64,000 bases of DNA, taken from contig NZ_BNAR01000001.1 of NCBI RefSeq assembly GCF_014653695.1, positions 496,001 through 560,000 on the forward strand, read 5' to 3'. Of this stretch, positions 23,989-33,088 are shown piece after piece. The DNA comes from Lentzea cavernae (lineage in GTDB: Bacteria > Actinomycetota > Actinomycetes > Mycobacteriales > Pseudonocardiaceae). The first letter of the stretch is position 1, and every line of letters starts with the position of its first letter. The notes below the pieces were generated by a model that ran no database searches, was not told where the DNA came from, and saw only the letters and a program-made list of their open reading frames with translations. A program made the position numbers and the translations under genes.

Positions 23989-25262
23989 ATGTCCCGGTCT
24001 AGGTTCGTGATCGCGGCGGCCGTCGCGAGCGCCGTGGTGTTCCTGGCCGCGACGGGCATCGCCGCCGGCGGTCCGGCGGGTGAGGCAGGTACGACGGCGG
24101 CGACGGCGGGCTGCGGCAAGGCGCCGGCGTTGGCGAGTGGCCAGCACACGATCACCAGCGGCGGCCAGAGCCGTTCGTACATCTTGCGGCTGCCGGCCAA
24201 CTACGACAGCGACCGCCAGTACCGGCTGTTCGTGGGCTTCCACTGGCGGGGAGGCACCGCGAACGACGTCGACTCCGGCGGATCCGACGGCTACAACTGG
24301 TCCTACTACGGGCTGCGCAGGCTCTCCGACACCGCGGGCAACGGCACGATCTTCGTGACGCCGCAGGGCAACGGCAACGGCTGGGCCAACCCCGGCGGCC
24401 AGGACCTGAGGTTCGTCGACGACCTGGTGGCACTGCTCGACTCCGGGCTGTGCATCGACTCGGCCCAGCGCTTCGCCGGTGGTTTCAGCTACGCGGCGGC
24501 ATGTCGTACGCGGTGGCCTGTGCGCGGCCCGCCGTCTTCCGCGCGGTGGTCGCCTACTCGGGAGCGCAGCTCAGCGGGTGCGACGGCGGCACCCAGCCCA
24601 TCGGGTACATGGGAATCCACGGCATCAGCGACGACGTGCTGGGCATCGGTCTCGGCCGCGGCCTGCGCGACACGTTCGTGCGCAACAACGGCTGCACAGC
24701 GCAGAACGCCCCCGAGCCGGCGGCAGGCAGCCGGCGGCACGTCGTCACGACCTACAGCGGTTGCCGTGCGGGGTATCCGGTGGTGTGGGCGGCGTTCGAC
24801 GGCGGGCACACGCCGGGTCCGATCGACTCCGGCGGCAGCGGGTGGCAGACCTGGACCTCCGGCGAGGCGTGGAAGTTCATCACCCAGTTCAGCGGCGGCA
24901 CCACCCCGCCGAGCACGACGCCGTCCACCCCGCTGCCCACCGAGTGGCCGTGCCGCGTGAGCGACACGATCAACGCGTGGGCCGAGGGACTGACGTCGAA
25001 CATCACCCTCACGAACACCAGCACGACACCGGTCAACGGGTGGTCGCTGGTCTTCGCCCTGCCCGGCGGCCAGACGATCACGGGCGGCTGGAACGCCACC
25101 TACTCCCCCTCCTCCGGCCAGGTGACCGCGACCAACGCGTCCTACAACGGGCAGATCGCGCCCGGCGCGTCGGTCACCTTCGGCTTCCAGGCGACGCACT
25201 CGGGCGGCATCGGGAAGCCGGACTGGTTCAACCTCAACGGACGCATCTGCCAGATCGTCTGA
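23989..25262 (+). pseudogene. Feruloyl-esterase-like CE1 with CBM2, frameshifted
   Basis: Reads as one secreted esterase in two frames. Bases 23989 to about 24493 encode the signal peptide and the first half, starting with mature GCGKAPALASGQH. From about 24500 the +2 frame continues MSYAVACARPAVFRAVVAYS, then a short Pro/Thr linker and a CBM2 to 25262. The break falls in the nucleophile motif: expected GFSYGGGMSY, observed GFSYAAACR, explained by one missing G in a GGC repeat near 24493. Without repair the catalytic Ser-Gly context, the rest of the hydrolase and the CBM2 are lost. Either a real recent mutation or a sequencing error. Otherwise it resembles intact CE1 feruloyl esterases. Confidence 0.85.
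25098..25130 (+). repeat. 33-base identical stretch shared with 23780-23812 (CBM2 copy B)
   Basis: Second copy, in the CBM2 of the frameshifted esterase; flanking CBM2 DNA is also very similar. Confidence 0.75.
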
Positions 25263-25282
25263 CGGGGAGCGCGAACACGACC

Positions 25283-25323
25283 GGGGTGGAGGCGGCCGCT
25301 GTCCGAGCGGCCGCCTCCACCCC
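25283..25323 (+). terminator. Strong terminator after the frameshifted esterase
   Basis: Perfect 18-bp stem (GGGGTGGAGGCGGCCGCT and its complement) with a five-base loop, 20 bp beyond the stop. Confidence 0.85.
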
Positions 25324-25382
25324 TTCCCGTTCCGCCACAAGTCCTTCCCGAGCGCGGGAAGTCCCCGGTTCTCCCACGACGA

Positions 25383-25421
25383 GGCCGGCTCCCCCACCTG
25401 GTTCGGGTGGGAGAGCCGGCC
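25383..25421 (-). terminator. Terminator after the CBM13-GH62 gene
   Basis: Fifteen base pairs with one C-A mismatch (GGCCGGCTC/GAGCCGGCC plus CCCACC/GGTGGG), 20 bp beyond the minus-strand stop at 25441 and facing the previous terminator. Confidence 0.75.
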
Positions 25422-25440
25422 GAGGTCGTGCGTCAGGTGG

Positions 25441-26967
25441 TCAGCGTTGCAGCGTCAGCAAGCCCGGCCGGTACGGCAGCAGGCCGTAGTCCCCGCCGGA
25501 GTTGGGGTTGCGCCCCTGGTAGAGGAGCTGCAGGTTGCAGGGGTCGATGGTCTTGGTCTGGTCGGGGTTGGTGCGGATGATGTCGCCGTGGCTGATGTCG
25601 TTGGTCCAGGTGGCACCGCTGTTGGCCTTGCCCGCGAACGGGTTGCTCTCGGTGGCGGCCTGCGGGGTCCACGAACCGCTCAGGCTGCTCGAGGTGAACG
25701 AGCGGAAGTAGCGCCCGTTGTTCCCCATCGCCTCGACGATCATGAGGTACTGGTTCTGGCCCTGCACCTTGTAGACCTCGACGCCTTCGAACAGGTTCGC
25801 CGTCGTGTCGCTCATGATCTGCGTCCAGGACGAGCCGAAGTTGCCGGGGAAGTTGCCGATGGGCATGGTCGCGCGGTAGATCTTCCCGTTGTCACCGGCG
25901 AAGAACAGGTACATGTTCGTGCCGTCGCCGATGAGGGTCTGGTCGATGGGACCCGTGCCGGAGTTGGGGATCGTCCCGGTGAAGAGGGTCTGCGGTGACG
26001 ACCACCCGTTGGCGTTGGAGGGGTCGTTCGACGTCCGGTAGCTGAAGGTGGTCGGTCCCCACTGGTAGGTGAGCACCCAGATGTTCTTCGGTGCGAAGTA
26101 GAACAGCGTGGACGCGACGGCTCCGGTGCTCATCCCGTTCTGACTGGCCGAGGCCATGTCCGACCAGTTCGTGAACGTCCCGAAGTTCATCGAGCCCCAC
26201 GTGGTTCCCGTGTCGTGCGTCGTCGCGTAGACCAGGTGCTTGCCGTTGTACAGGACGTGGGTGAAGTCCTTGAGCGACACCCATCCCTGCTTGGGGGTGG
26301 CCAGCGCGCCGGTCGACGACCAGCGGTACGTCGACGGGAGCTGGCACGTGCCGCCCGGCTGCGTGGTCGTCGTGGTCGTGGGACCCGTGCCGCCGCCGAC
26401 GCGGACGAGCTGCCACTGCTGGTTGGTCCCGTTCCAGTCGCTGTACTGGACGACGTTGGCACCGTCGGCGGTCGAGCCGCCCTGGACCTCGATCGCCTTG
26501 CCGCTGTTGCGGTTGACCAGCCTCACGTGTCCGCTGTCGGAGTCGGCGAGGCGGAACTGCTGGTTGGTGCCGTTGGAGTCGGACCACTGGACGATGTTGC
26601 CGCCGTCCGCGGTCGAGAAGTTGTGGACGTCGAGGACCTTGTTCGACAGCCGTGACTTCAGGCGGTAGTAGCCGCCGCCCGAGTCGACGAACTGCCACTG
26701 CTGCTGGTTGCCGTCGTTGCGCGCCCACTGGGTGATGCGGGCGCCGTCGTTCGTGGCGAGGTTGTAGACGTCCAACGCCTTGCCGCTGTTGCGGTTGACC
26801 AACACGTACCAGGCGCTGGTGTCGACGGTCGCCGCCGACACGGGCGTCGCGCTGAAAGCCGCTGCGAGACCGCCGAGCAGGACGGCGACGGCCGCGGTGA
26901 TGCCGGCCACCCGGCGTCCGCGTCCGCGGGAGACGGAGGTGGTCGGGTGATGGCCTGATCCGGCCAT
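25441..26967 (-). CDS. CBM13-GH62 alpha-L-arabinofuranosidase
   Basis: Second secreted GH62, 508 residues. ATG 26967 follows CGAAGAGGAGCGC; the frame continues upstream without a credible start. Order: long signal peptide (about 1-45), ricin-type CBM13 beta-trefoil (about 48-175) with three repeats ending QQQWQF, NQQFRL and NQQWQL, Thr6 linker, GH62 (about 195-508). Catalytic landmarks: base Asp in [15 protein letters not shown], Asp in [15 protein letters not shown], acid Glu in [12 protein letters not shown]. It uses a lectin module instead of CBM2 and has the common GPIDQ motif that the 15949 protein lacks. Confidence 0.93.
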   Translation of the reverse strand: MAGSGHHPTTSVSRGRGRRVAGITAAVAVLLGGLAAAFSATPVSAATVDTSAWYVLVNRNSGKALDVYNLATNDGARITQWARNDGNQQQWQFVDSGGGYYRLKSRLSNKVLDVHNFSTADGGNIVQWSDSNGTNQQFRLADSDSGHVRLVNRNSGKAIEVQGGSTADGANVVQYSDWNGTNQQWQLVRVGGGTGPTTTTTTQPGGTCQLPSTYRWSSTGALATPKQGWVSLKDFTHVLYNGKHLVYATTHDTGTTWGSMNFGTFTNWSDMASASQNGMSTGAVASTLFYFAPKNIWVLTYQWGPTTFSYRTSNDPSNANGWSSPQTLFTGTIPNSGTGPIDQTLIGDGTNMYLFFAGDNGKIYRATMPIGNFPGNFGSSWTQIMSDTTANLFEGVEVYKVQGQNQYLMIVEAMGNNGRYFRSFTSSSLSGSWTPQAATESNPFAGKANSGATWTNDISHGDIIRTNPDQTKTIDPCNLQLLYQGRNPNSGGDYGLLPYRPGLLTLQR

Positions 26968-27135
26968 GGGGGCGCTCCTCTTCGGTGAGGTTGGGGAGAG
27001 CGCGAGCCGGCAACGTTCGATCGACCACTTGCGCCGAGCGGTCGAGCGCGCGTTTCGTGAACGCACAGCGATTGCTGCGGTTGCCGGTCGCGTACACCAA
27101 ACTGTGGAGGAGCATCTCCACGAGGTCAAGAATCG

Positions 27136-27171
27136 TCGAACGCGTTCGATCGATCACGGGAGTCGAACGCG
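27136..27171. promoter_or_regulatory. TCGAACGCGTTCGA palindrome plus repeated half-site
   Basis: A perfect 14-bp palindrome (27136-27149) is followed by a third TCGAACGCG half-site (27163-27171), 169 bp before the CBM13-GH62 start. Candidate operator of unknown regulator. Confidence 0.45.
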
Positions 27172-27237
27172 CCGGAGGTGCTCGGCGGTGCAGGGGAACT
27201 CGCGGACTGAGACCGCACCAGTTCGCCCCGCACGCTC

Positions 27238-28134
27238 TCAGGACCTCGCGGCCAGCTCTCGCGCCAGCACAGCGATCGCGTCCGGACCCGTCCGGCAGCA
27301 GCCGCCCACCAGCCGCGTGCCGGCGTCGGCCCACTGTCCCGCCGAGACCGCGAACCCGCCGCCGTCCCCGGTCCAGGACCGCTCTCGCGCGTTCCAGGTC
27401 TCGCCGCTGTTCGGGTACACCACCACCGGCAGTCCGGTCACCCGCCGCGCGACCGCGACCGCCTCCGCGACATCCTCCGGCGCGCAGCAGTTCACCCCGA
27501 CCGCGATCACCTCGTCCACACCGGACACCACGCCGAACGCCTCCTCCAGCGGCTGTCCCGCGCACGTCCGGTCACCGCGAACGCTGTAGGAGAGCCACAT
27601 CGGCACACCGCTGCCGCGCACGACCTCCAGCACCGCCGACGCCTCGTCGACGTCCGGGATCGTCTCCACGGCGAGCACGTCGGGTCCGGCGTCGCGGAGG
27701 ACCTCGACACGAGGCCGGTGGAACTCGACCAGTTCCCGCCGCGTCAGGCCGTAGCGGCCGCGGTACTCCGAGCCGTCCGCCAGCACCGCCCCGTACGGCC
27801 CGACGGACGCCGCCACCCAGCGCTGTCCATCCACATCGGACGCCGCGGAACGGGCCAGTGCCACGCTGGAACGCAGCAGGCGCGCGGTCTCGTCCTCGCT
27901 GATGCCCCTGCGGGCGAACCCGGAGAAGCTCGCCTGGTAGCTCGCGGTGATGGCCACGGAGGCGCCCGCCCGGTAGTAGGCGAGGTGGGCGGCGCGCACG
28001 GCGTCGGGGTCGGTGAGCAACAACCGCGCCGACCACAGGTCGTCGGACAGGTCGTGACCGGCCGCCTCGAGGGCCGTCGACATGCCGCCGTCGAGCACGA
28101 CCACGCCGTGCGCCAGAGCTTCCACCAGGTCCAC
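27238..28134 (-). CDS. mmuM: Homocysteine S-methyltransferase
   Basis: Cytoplasmic zinc enzyme that transfers a methyl group (typically from S-methylmethionine) to homocysteine to make methionine; 298 residues from GTG 28134. Zinc-ligand cysteines are visible in VGVNCCAPEDV and the C-terminal LVGGCCRTGPDAI. Conserved segments LDGGMSTALEAAGHDL and ITASYQASFSGFARRG match MmuM. No operon partner; it is a housekeeping-type gene inside the polysaccharide island. Confidence 0.92.
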   Translation of the reverse strand: MDLVEALAHGVVVLDGGMSTALEAAGHDLSDDLWSARLLLTDPDAVRAAHLAYYRAGASVAITASYQASFSGFARRGISEDETARLLRSSVALARSAASDVDGQRWVAASVGPYGAVLADGSEYRGRYGLTRRELVEFHRPRVEVLRDAGPDVLAVETIPDVDEASAVLEVVRGSGVPMWLSYSVRGDRTCAGQPLEEAFGVVSGVDEVIAVGVNCCAPEDVAEAVAVARRVTGLPVVVYPNSGETWNARERSWTGDGGGFAVSAGQWADAGTRLVGGCCRTGPDAIAVLARELAARS

Positions 28135-28329
28135 TCGGGCGAGTCTACGTCCGGGGCGGAGGTGGAGGAGTGCGCGACAGTTGCTCCGCCGTGGGTCGCG
28201 CACTCCTCCTGAACGGTCTTCGGGCGTCATCTGCCCGCGCGCGCCGCGTTTCCGCGCGGGCGAACGTCGTACCGGCGACCGTCCGTCATGCCGTCCGCGC
28301 CACGGGCGCGGACGGGGGTCGGCAGGTGT

Positions 28330-29352
28330 TCAGGCGGTGCCGCGGTGCGGGGCCGGGTCCGGTGTGCTGGCCCGCCGCGACAACCGGGGCGGCAACAACA
28401 TCAGCGGAGGCGCCTGCTTGCCCTCCAGCTTGGCCACCAGCAGGTCGACGGCGTGCCGTCCGAGCTCTTCCGCCGGCAACCGCACGGACGTGAGCAACGG
28501 CGACATCTGCTCCGCCAGCTCGTCCGGGCAGATCGCCACCACCGCGACGTCACCGGGGACCTGGCGGCCGGCCGCGCGCAGGCAGGTGGTGATCCAGCCG
28601 AGTGCCGCCTCGTTGTGCACCACCAGCGCCGTCATGGACGGGTGTGCGCGGATCAGTGCCTTGGTGGCCCGCAACACCGAGTCGTGGTCGCCCTCGACGG
28701 CCAGTGCCGTCGCGGCCACTCCCCTGCGCATGGCGGCGGCGCTGAAGCCGTTCATGGTGCGGTGGGCGAAACCCGTGCTGCGGCGGTAGACGGCGCTCGG
28801 GGCTCCGAGGAAGCCGATGGAACGGTGGCCCAGGTCAGCGAGGTGGTCGACGCACTTCGCGCCTGCCGCCTCGAAGTCGAGGTCCACACAGGTGAGGCCG
28901 CGGGCGGCCGCCGGGTGTCCGATGAGGACGGACGGTTTGGTCAGCTGCCGCAGCAGGGGCACGCGGTCGTCGTCCATTTCGACGTCCATCACGAGGAAAC
29001 CGTCGACCTGGGCGCTGTTCGCGGCTCTGCGCAGGCCCGCCGCGCCGTCGTCCGCGGTCATGAGCAGCAGGTCCATGTCGTAACGGCGCGCCGTGGTGAC
29101 CGCGGCGGTGACGAAGCGCATCACCGCGGGCAGGTGCGTGCCCGCGCGCAGCGGGAGGACGAGGCCGATCACGTTGGTCCGGCCCGCCGACATCGTGCGG
29201 TCCGAGGTGTGCGGCTGGTAGCCCAGCGCCCTGATGCTCTCGCGGACTCTCGTCTTCGTGTCCGCGGAGATGGACCGCTTGCCGGTGAGGACGTAGGAGA
29301 CCGTGCTCGGGGCGACCCCGGCGTGCCTTGCGACGTCCGCGATGGTGACCAC
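28330..29352 (-). CDS. LacI-family transcriptional repressor
   Basis: 340-residue regulator from GTG 29352, preceded by AGAGGAGGCTGT. The N-terminal HTH reads VTIADVARHAGVAPSTVSYV followed by LTGKRSIS; the effector core contains DGFLVMDVEMDDD and a long C-terminal region. An operator-like sequence lies 77-90 bp upstream, suggesting autoregulation. It lies next to the GH6-GH48-LPMO block, so control of cellulases is possible, but its HTH differs from known CebR/CelR (no ATVSRV), so I do not name it CebR. Confidence 0.88.
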   Translation of the reverse strand: MVTIADVARHAGVAPSTVSYVLTGKRSISADTKTRVRESIRALGYQPHTSDRTMSAGRTNVIGLVLPLRAGTHLPAVMRFVTAAVTTARRYDMDLLLMTADDGAAGLRRAANSAQVDGFLVMDVEMDDDRVPLLRQLTKPSVLIGHPAAARGLTCVDLDFEAAGAKCVDHLADLGHRSIGFLGAPSAVYRRSTGFAHRTMNGFSAAAMRRGVAATALAVEGDHDSVLRATKALIRAHPSMTALVVHNEAALGWITTCLRAAGRQVPGDVAVVAICPDELAEQMSPLLTSVRLPAEELGRHAVDLLVAKLEGKQAPPLMLLPPRLSRRASTPDPAPHRGTA

Positions 29353-29428
29353 ACAGCCTCCTCTCGCGCTTGCGCTCAGTGAGCGTGCCGACACCATAGG
29401 GAGCACCTTCTGATCACATCAAGTGTTA

Positions 29429-29442
29429 TGTGTGCGTTAACA
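29429..29442. promoter_or_regulatory. LacI-like operator TGTGTGCGTTAACA
   Basis: Degenerate relative of the TGTGAGCGTTAACA class, in the promoter region of the LacI gene starting at 29352. Confidence 0.4.
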
Positions 29443-29587
29443 TTGCGCATTTCGGGTGGTCCAGACGAATTCACAACCGTCTGGGAACTTGCCCGACAAA
29501 GCATGGGAGCAGGCAGGAAGAGCGCGCCCACACGGCGCGGCCCCGAACGACAGGGCCGGCCGCATGGGCACGTTCACATCACCGAGC

Positions 29588-31333
29588 TCAGAGCGCCGGG
29601 TAGGCGTTGCGCATGAGCTCCTGGAACTGCGCGGAGAACCACTTGCCCGAGATGGGGGCGTTGCCGAGCGCGCCGGACATGTTGTTGCCGTTGCGCACGT
29701 TGCCGGTGTACGTGGGGTCGCACATCCGGTCGAAGCCCTTGCCCTCGTTGTTCGGGATCTCCTCGCTGGCGCCGTCGGACTCACCCGGCGGCTTGACCCA
29801 CACGTAGGCGTCGATGCCCGACTCCGGCGCCGCCTTCGGGCGCTCGCCGATGCCGGCACCCGACTGGTTGCACCAGTTGCCGAGGTGGATGCGGCGGTCC
29901 AGCTTGCCGCCGTTGACGTAGGCGTCCACCGTCGTCGTCGGGCCGGGGCCCGTCGGACGGGCGCTGCCGCCCCAGCCGTTGCGGCTGGTGTCGATCAGCA
30001 TGCCGACGTTCGCGTCGAAGCCCGCCTGCACGGCCCGCTGCCGGAACGCCTGCGCGTAGGACAGCTCGTCGACGTAACGGTTCCAGTCCACCCACTTCGA
30101 CTGGCGGACCGACGTGCCGTTCACCGAGTCCTCGATCTTGAAGTAGGGCTCCTTCAACGCGCCGTAGTTCGCGGTGTTGGCGATGAAGCCCTGCACGTTC
30201 GCCTTCGTGCTGCCGGAGGCGTTCGCGGCCTGGAACAGCAGCTCGGCGGTGGCGCCGAAGTTGTCGTCCCAGCCGATCCAGCCGTGGTGGCCGATGTCGA
30301 GGTAGTTGTAGACGTTCGGAACCGCACCCAGCTTCGCGAGCGCGTAACCGACACCGGTGACGTAGTTGCCGTTCGACTTCATCGTGTCGCACGCCGCCAC
30401 CGCGGTCGGCCGCGGTGAGACGTTGGTGATCAGGTTGGGCAGGGAGTCGATCTCCACCGTGGTGACGATCCGCAGGCCCGAGTACGCGGGCCGCGCGAGG
30501 ATCGACGCGATCGGGTCGATGTACTCCGACTTGTAGCGGTCGATCTCCGTCGCCTTGAGCTCACCGTTGGAGGCCAGGGCCGAGCAGTCACGACCGGGCA
30601 GGTTGTAGATCACCAGCTGGATGACGAGCGGTGAGCCCGCCGCCTGGCGCACCGCCTCGTCCAGGTGTCCGACCAGGCCACGGGAGTCCGCCGTGCCCGC
30701 GATCGCCGCGATGCGGTCGAGCCACACCGCGGTCGGCTGGTTCGCGATCCGGCTGCCGCCGGGCTCGGCGTTCGCCTTGGCCGCCCAGTCCGGGTTGACG
30801 TACTGCTTCGCGCCCACGAACGCGTTGTCGACGCGGTTGCCCGGGCCAGGCCCGTTGGACGTGGTCGTGGTGGTGGTCGTCGTTGTCGTCGTGGTCGTGC
30901 TCGTGGGCACGGTTCCGGTGCACGTCGTGCCGTTCAGCGTGAACGTCGACGGGTTCGCGTCACCGGTGGCGGCGTTGCTGCCGTTGAAGCCGACGTCGAT
31001 GGACGCGTTGGTGCCGAGGCTTCCGTTCCACGCCACGCTGGTCGCGGTCACGTCCTTGCCGGACTGCGACCAGTTGGCGCTCCAGCCCTGTGCCACGCGC
31101 TGGCTTCCCGGGAACGAGAACTTGAGCGTCCATCCGCCCGAGATCGCGTCACCGAGGTTGGTGATCTTCACCGCAGCACCGAAACCCCCTCCGCCCCAGC
31201 TGTTCGCCGTGTAGTCCACACGGCACCCTGGTGCGGCGCCCGCGGGTGCGCTCATCGCCACCCCGAACGTTGCCACGGCAGTGGCGACCACGACTCCCGC
31301 CGCGGCCCACCGCCTCTGTCCGTTGAGCTTCAT
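29588..31333 (-). CDS. CBM2-GH6 exocellulase (cellobiohydrolase)
   Basis: Secreted cellulase of the Cel6B type, 581 residues. ATG 31333 follows GGAGATCCGGAGCA. Order: signal peptide ending AGAA (about 34), CBM2 (about 37-138), Thr14 linker, GH6 (about 160-581). GH6 motifs: IYNLPGRDCSALASNGE, VEIDSLPNLITN, DIGHHGWIGWDDN, DTSRNGWGG and WVKPPGESDG. Extra loops (for example the NYGALKEPYFKIEDSVNG region) are those that close the tunnel in bacterial GH6 cellobiohydrolases, supporting exo action from non-reducing ends. It complements GH48, which works from reducing ends. Confidence 0.93.
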   Translation of the reverse strand: MKLNGQRRWAAAGVVVATAVATFGVAMSAPAGAAPGCRVDYTANSWGGGGFGAAVKITNLGDAISGGWTLKFSFPGSQRVAQGWSANWSQSGKDVTATSVAWNGSLGTNASIDVGFNGSNAATGDANPSTFTLNGTTCTGTVPTSTTTTTTTTTTTTTSNGPGPGNRVDNAFVGAKQYVNPDWAAKANAEPGGSRIANQPTAVWLDRIAAIAGTADSRGLVGHLDEAVRQAAGSPLVIQLVIYNLPGRDCSALASNGELKATEIDRYKSEYIDPIASILARPAYSGLRIVTTVEIDSLPNLITNVSPRPTAVAACDTMKSNGNYVTGVGYALAKLGAVPNVYNYLDIGHHGWIGWDDNFGATAELLFQAANASGSTKANVQGFIANTANYGALKEPYFKIEDSVNGTSVRQSKWVDWNRYVDELSYAQAFRQRAVQAGFDANVGMLIDTSRNGWGGSARPTGPGPTTTVDAYVNGGKLDRRIHLGNWCNQSGAGIGERPKAAPESGIDAYVWVKPPGESDGASEEIPNNEGKGFDRMCDPTYTGNVRNGNNMSGALGNAPISGKWFSAQFQELMRNAYPAL

Positions 31334-31353
31334 TGCTCCGGATCTCCTGTCTG

Positions 31354-31806
31354 TCAATGGTGCTTGATCTCCATGAGCGAACACGCGGTGGGCGTGCACT
31401 CAAGTCTTTTCAGGCCGAGGTACTCCATGCCGATCGATCCGGTGAGCGCGAACCCGTCCCCGAAGGCGAGGTCCGGATCGCCCCGGACCTCGCCTTCCGC
31501 GAGCGCCGTCCGCCAGGCCTGTTCCAAGCCAGGCCGCAGGACCAGCAACCCGAGCCGCCCGTACGGCTCCTTGGCGCAGGTCCCCCATTCCGCGATGAAC
31601 GGCGCGTAGACCTTCGACCGCACCGGACCGGCGAAGTCGGTGAAGTCGTCACCCCGCCGGACGGTCGAGCACTCGTCGGTCAGGTCGTGCAGCCACGCGG
31701 CGATGCCGTCGACGCCCTTGCTGAGATCCGGGGTGGGTTCGGCGCGTCCTACGAGGAGGGCGAACGTCACCGAACCCACCACCAGGAGGGCGATCAAGGC
31801 CCTCAT
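31354..31806 (-). CDS. Small four-Cys exported protein coupled to the LPMO
   Basis: 150-residue protein of unknown function. The N-terminus MRALIALLVVGSVTFALLVG is a signal or membrane anchor; the rest is hydrophilic with cysteines at 46, 77, 137 and 142, enough for two disulfides, and no CxxC or heme motif. Its ATG (31806-31804) shares one base with the LPMO stop codon (TGATG), so translation is coupled. It is last in the GH48-LPMO operon and lies 20 bp before the GH6 exocellulase gene. Function could be an accessory to oxidative cellulose attack, but nothing in the sequence proves that. Confidence 0.75.
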   Translation of the reverse strand: MRALIALLVVGSVTFALLVGRAEPTPDLSKGVDGIAAWLHDLTDECSTVRRGDDFTDFAGPVRSKVYAPFIAEWGTCAKEPYGRLGLLVLRPGLEQAWRTALAEGEVRGDPDLAFGDGFALTGSIGMEYLGLKRLECTPTACSLMEIKHH

Positions 31807-33077
31807 CACCGGACGGCGCACGCCGAACCGTTGAGCGTGAAGGACGTCGGGTCGGTCGGTGTGGACGTCGTCGTGGCGTTGAACCCGAACGACACCGAGC
31901 CGCCGGCCGGGATGTCCGCGTTGTACGACACGCCCTTGGCGGTCGCCTGCCCGCTCGCGACGGTGACCGTCGACGACCACGCCTGCGTGAGCTGCTGCCC
32001 CGAGGGGAACGCCCACGCGAGCTGCCACGCGCTGACCGCGCTGGTGCCCGTGTTGGACACCGACACGTTCGCCGTGAACCCGCCGTTCCACGTGCTCGGC
32101 CGCGAGTACGTCACCGCGCACGACCCGGTCGGGGTCCCGCCGCCGGTCGAGGTTCTGACCGTGACACCCGACGAGGCCGTCGAGGCGTTGCCCGCGGAGT
32201 CCGTCGCGACCACCGTGAACGAGTACGAGGTGTCCGCACTCAACCCGGTGACGGTCGCCGAGTTCGTGGCCGACGTCGCGACCACCTGGCCACCGCTGTA
32301 GACGCGGTAGGACGAGACGCCCACGTTGTCCGTCGACGCGCTCCAGTCCAGCTTCACCGAACTGCTGGTGACACCGGAGGCGACAGGGGTGCCGGGCGCG
32401 GACGGCGCCGTGGTGTCGGGCGTGCCCGTGCCGCCGCCGAACACGACGTCCGAGCAGCTGTAGAACGCCTCGGGGCTGTCCGAGCGCTGCCACAGCGAGT
32501 AGATGACGTGCCGGCCCGTCTTGTTGGGCAGACGCGCCTGCCAGGCGTACTCACCGTTCGCCAGCGGCGGGTTCGTCACCTTGTCGAACGGCGCCGACTC
32601 GAGGTCGGACCACTTGAGCGGCTTCGTCACGTCGAAGCCGTCCTTGGTGACGTACTGCTCCCACGTGCCGGGGTGCGGCGCCCACGCGTTGTACCGGAAG
32701 GTGACCTGGCTGTTCGCCTGCACCTGGGTCGTGGGCCAGTCGGCGCGCGTCAGGTTGTAGGCGGAGAACTTCGTGGTGGGACCGCACAGGTTGCCGTCGG
32801 GGATGATCTCCCGGTGGCGTCCGGCGGCGTTGCTGATCAGGTTGCCGAACCAGTCCCACAGCGGTTGCTTCCCGCCCTGGGCCACGGCCGCGGCGCACGC
32901 CGGGTTGGTCGGGTTCAGGTCGCCGCCACCGCCGCCCGCGCGGCCGTCCTCGTAGCAGAGGTAGGTGCGGCTGCCGGGCCAGACCATCGACCCGTGCGCG
33001 ACCGCCGTGCCACCGGTGTGCACCAGGACGGCGCCGACCGCGGCAGCGACTGCCAGGAGCGCTATGCGTTTTCTCAT
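31806..33077 (-). CDS. AA10 lytic polysaccharide monooxygenase with FnIII and CBM2
   Basis: Secreted copper enzyme that oxidatively cleaves crystalline cellulose or chitin; 423 residues. ATG 33077 follows GTGAGGAGT. The signal peptide ends TAVA, leaving His28 as the mature N-terminus (HGSMVWPG), the first ligand of the copper histidine brace; His135 in NAWAPHPGTWE is the second and Phe in SDVVFGG the axial residue. FnIII follows (about 228-315), then CBM2 (about 322-423). The CBM2 and the cellulase operon favour cellulose as substrate. It starts 11 bp after GH48. Confidence 0.94.
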   Translation of the reverse strand: MRKRIALLAVAAAVGAVLVHTGGTAVAHGSMVWPGSRTYLCYEDGRAGGGGGDLNPTNPACAAAVAQGGKQPLWDWFGNLISNAAGRHREIIPDGNLCGPTTKFSAYNLTRADWPTTQVQANSQVTFRYNAWAPHPGTWEQYVTKDGFDVTKPLKWSDLESAPFDKVTNPPLANGEYAWQARLPNKTGRHVIYSLWQRSDSPEAFYSCSDVVFGGGTGTPDTTAPSAPGTPVASGVTSSSVKLDWSASTDNVGVSSYRVYSGGQVVATSATNSATVTGLSADTSYSFTVVATDSAGNASTASSGVTVRTSTGGGTPTGSCAVTYSRPSTWNGGFTANVSVSNTGTSAVSAWQLAWAFPSGQQLTQAWSSTVTVASGQATAKGVSYNADIPAGGSVSFGFNATTTSTPTDPTSFTLNGSACAVR

Positions 33078-33088
33078 CTCGGGACTCC

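Noticed and set aside
28330..29352. Naming this LacI protein CebR because of nearby cellulases
   Set aside because: Its helix-turn-helix (APSTVSYV) differs from CebR/CelR and no CebR box lies in its own promoter.
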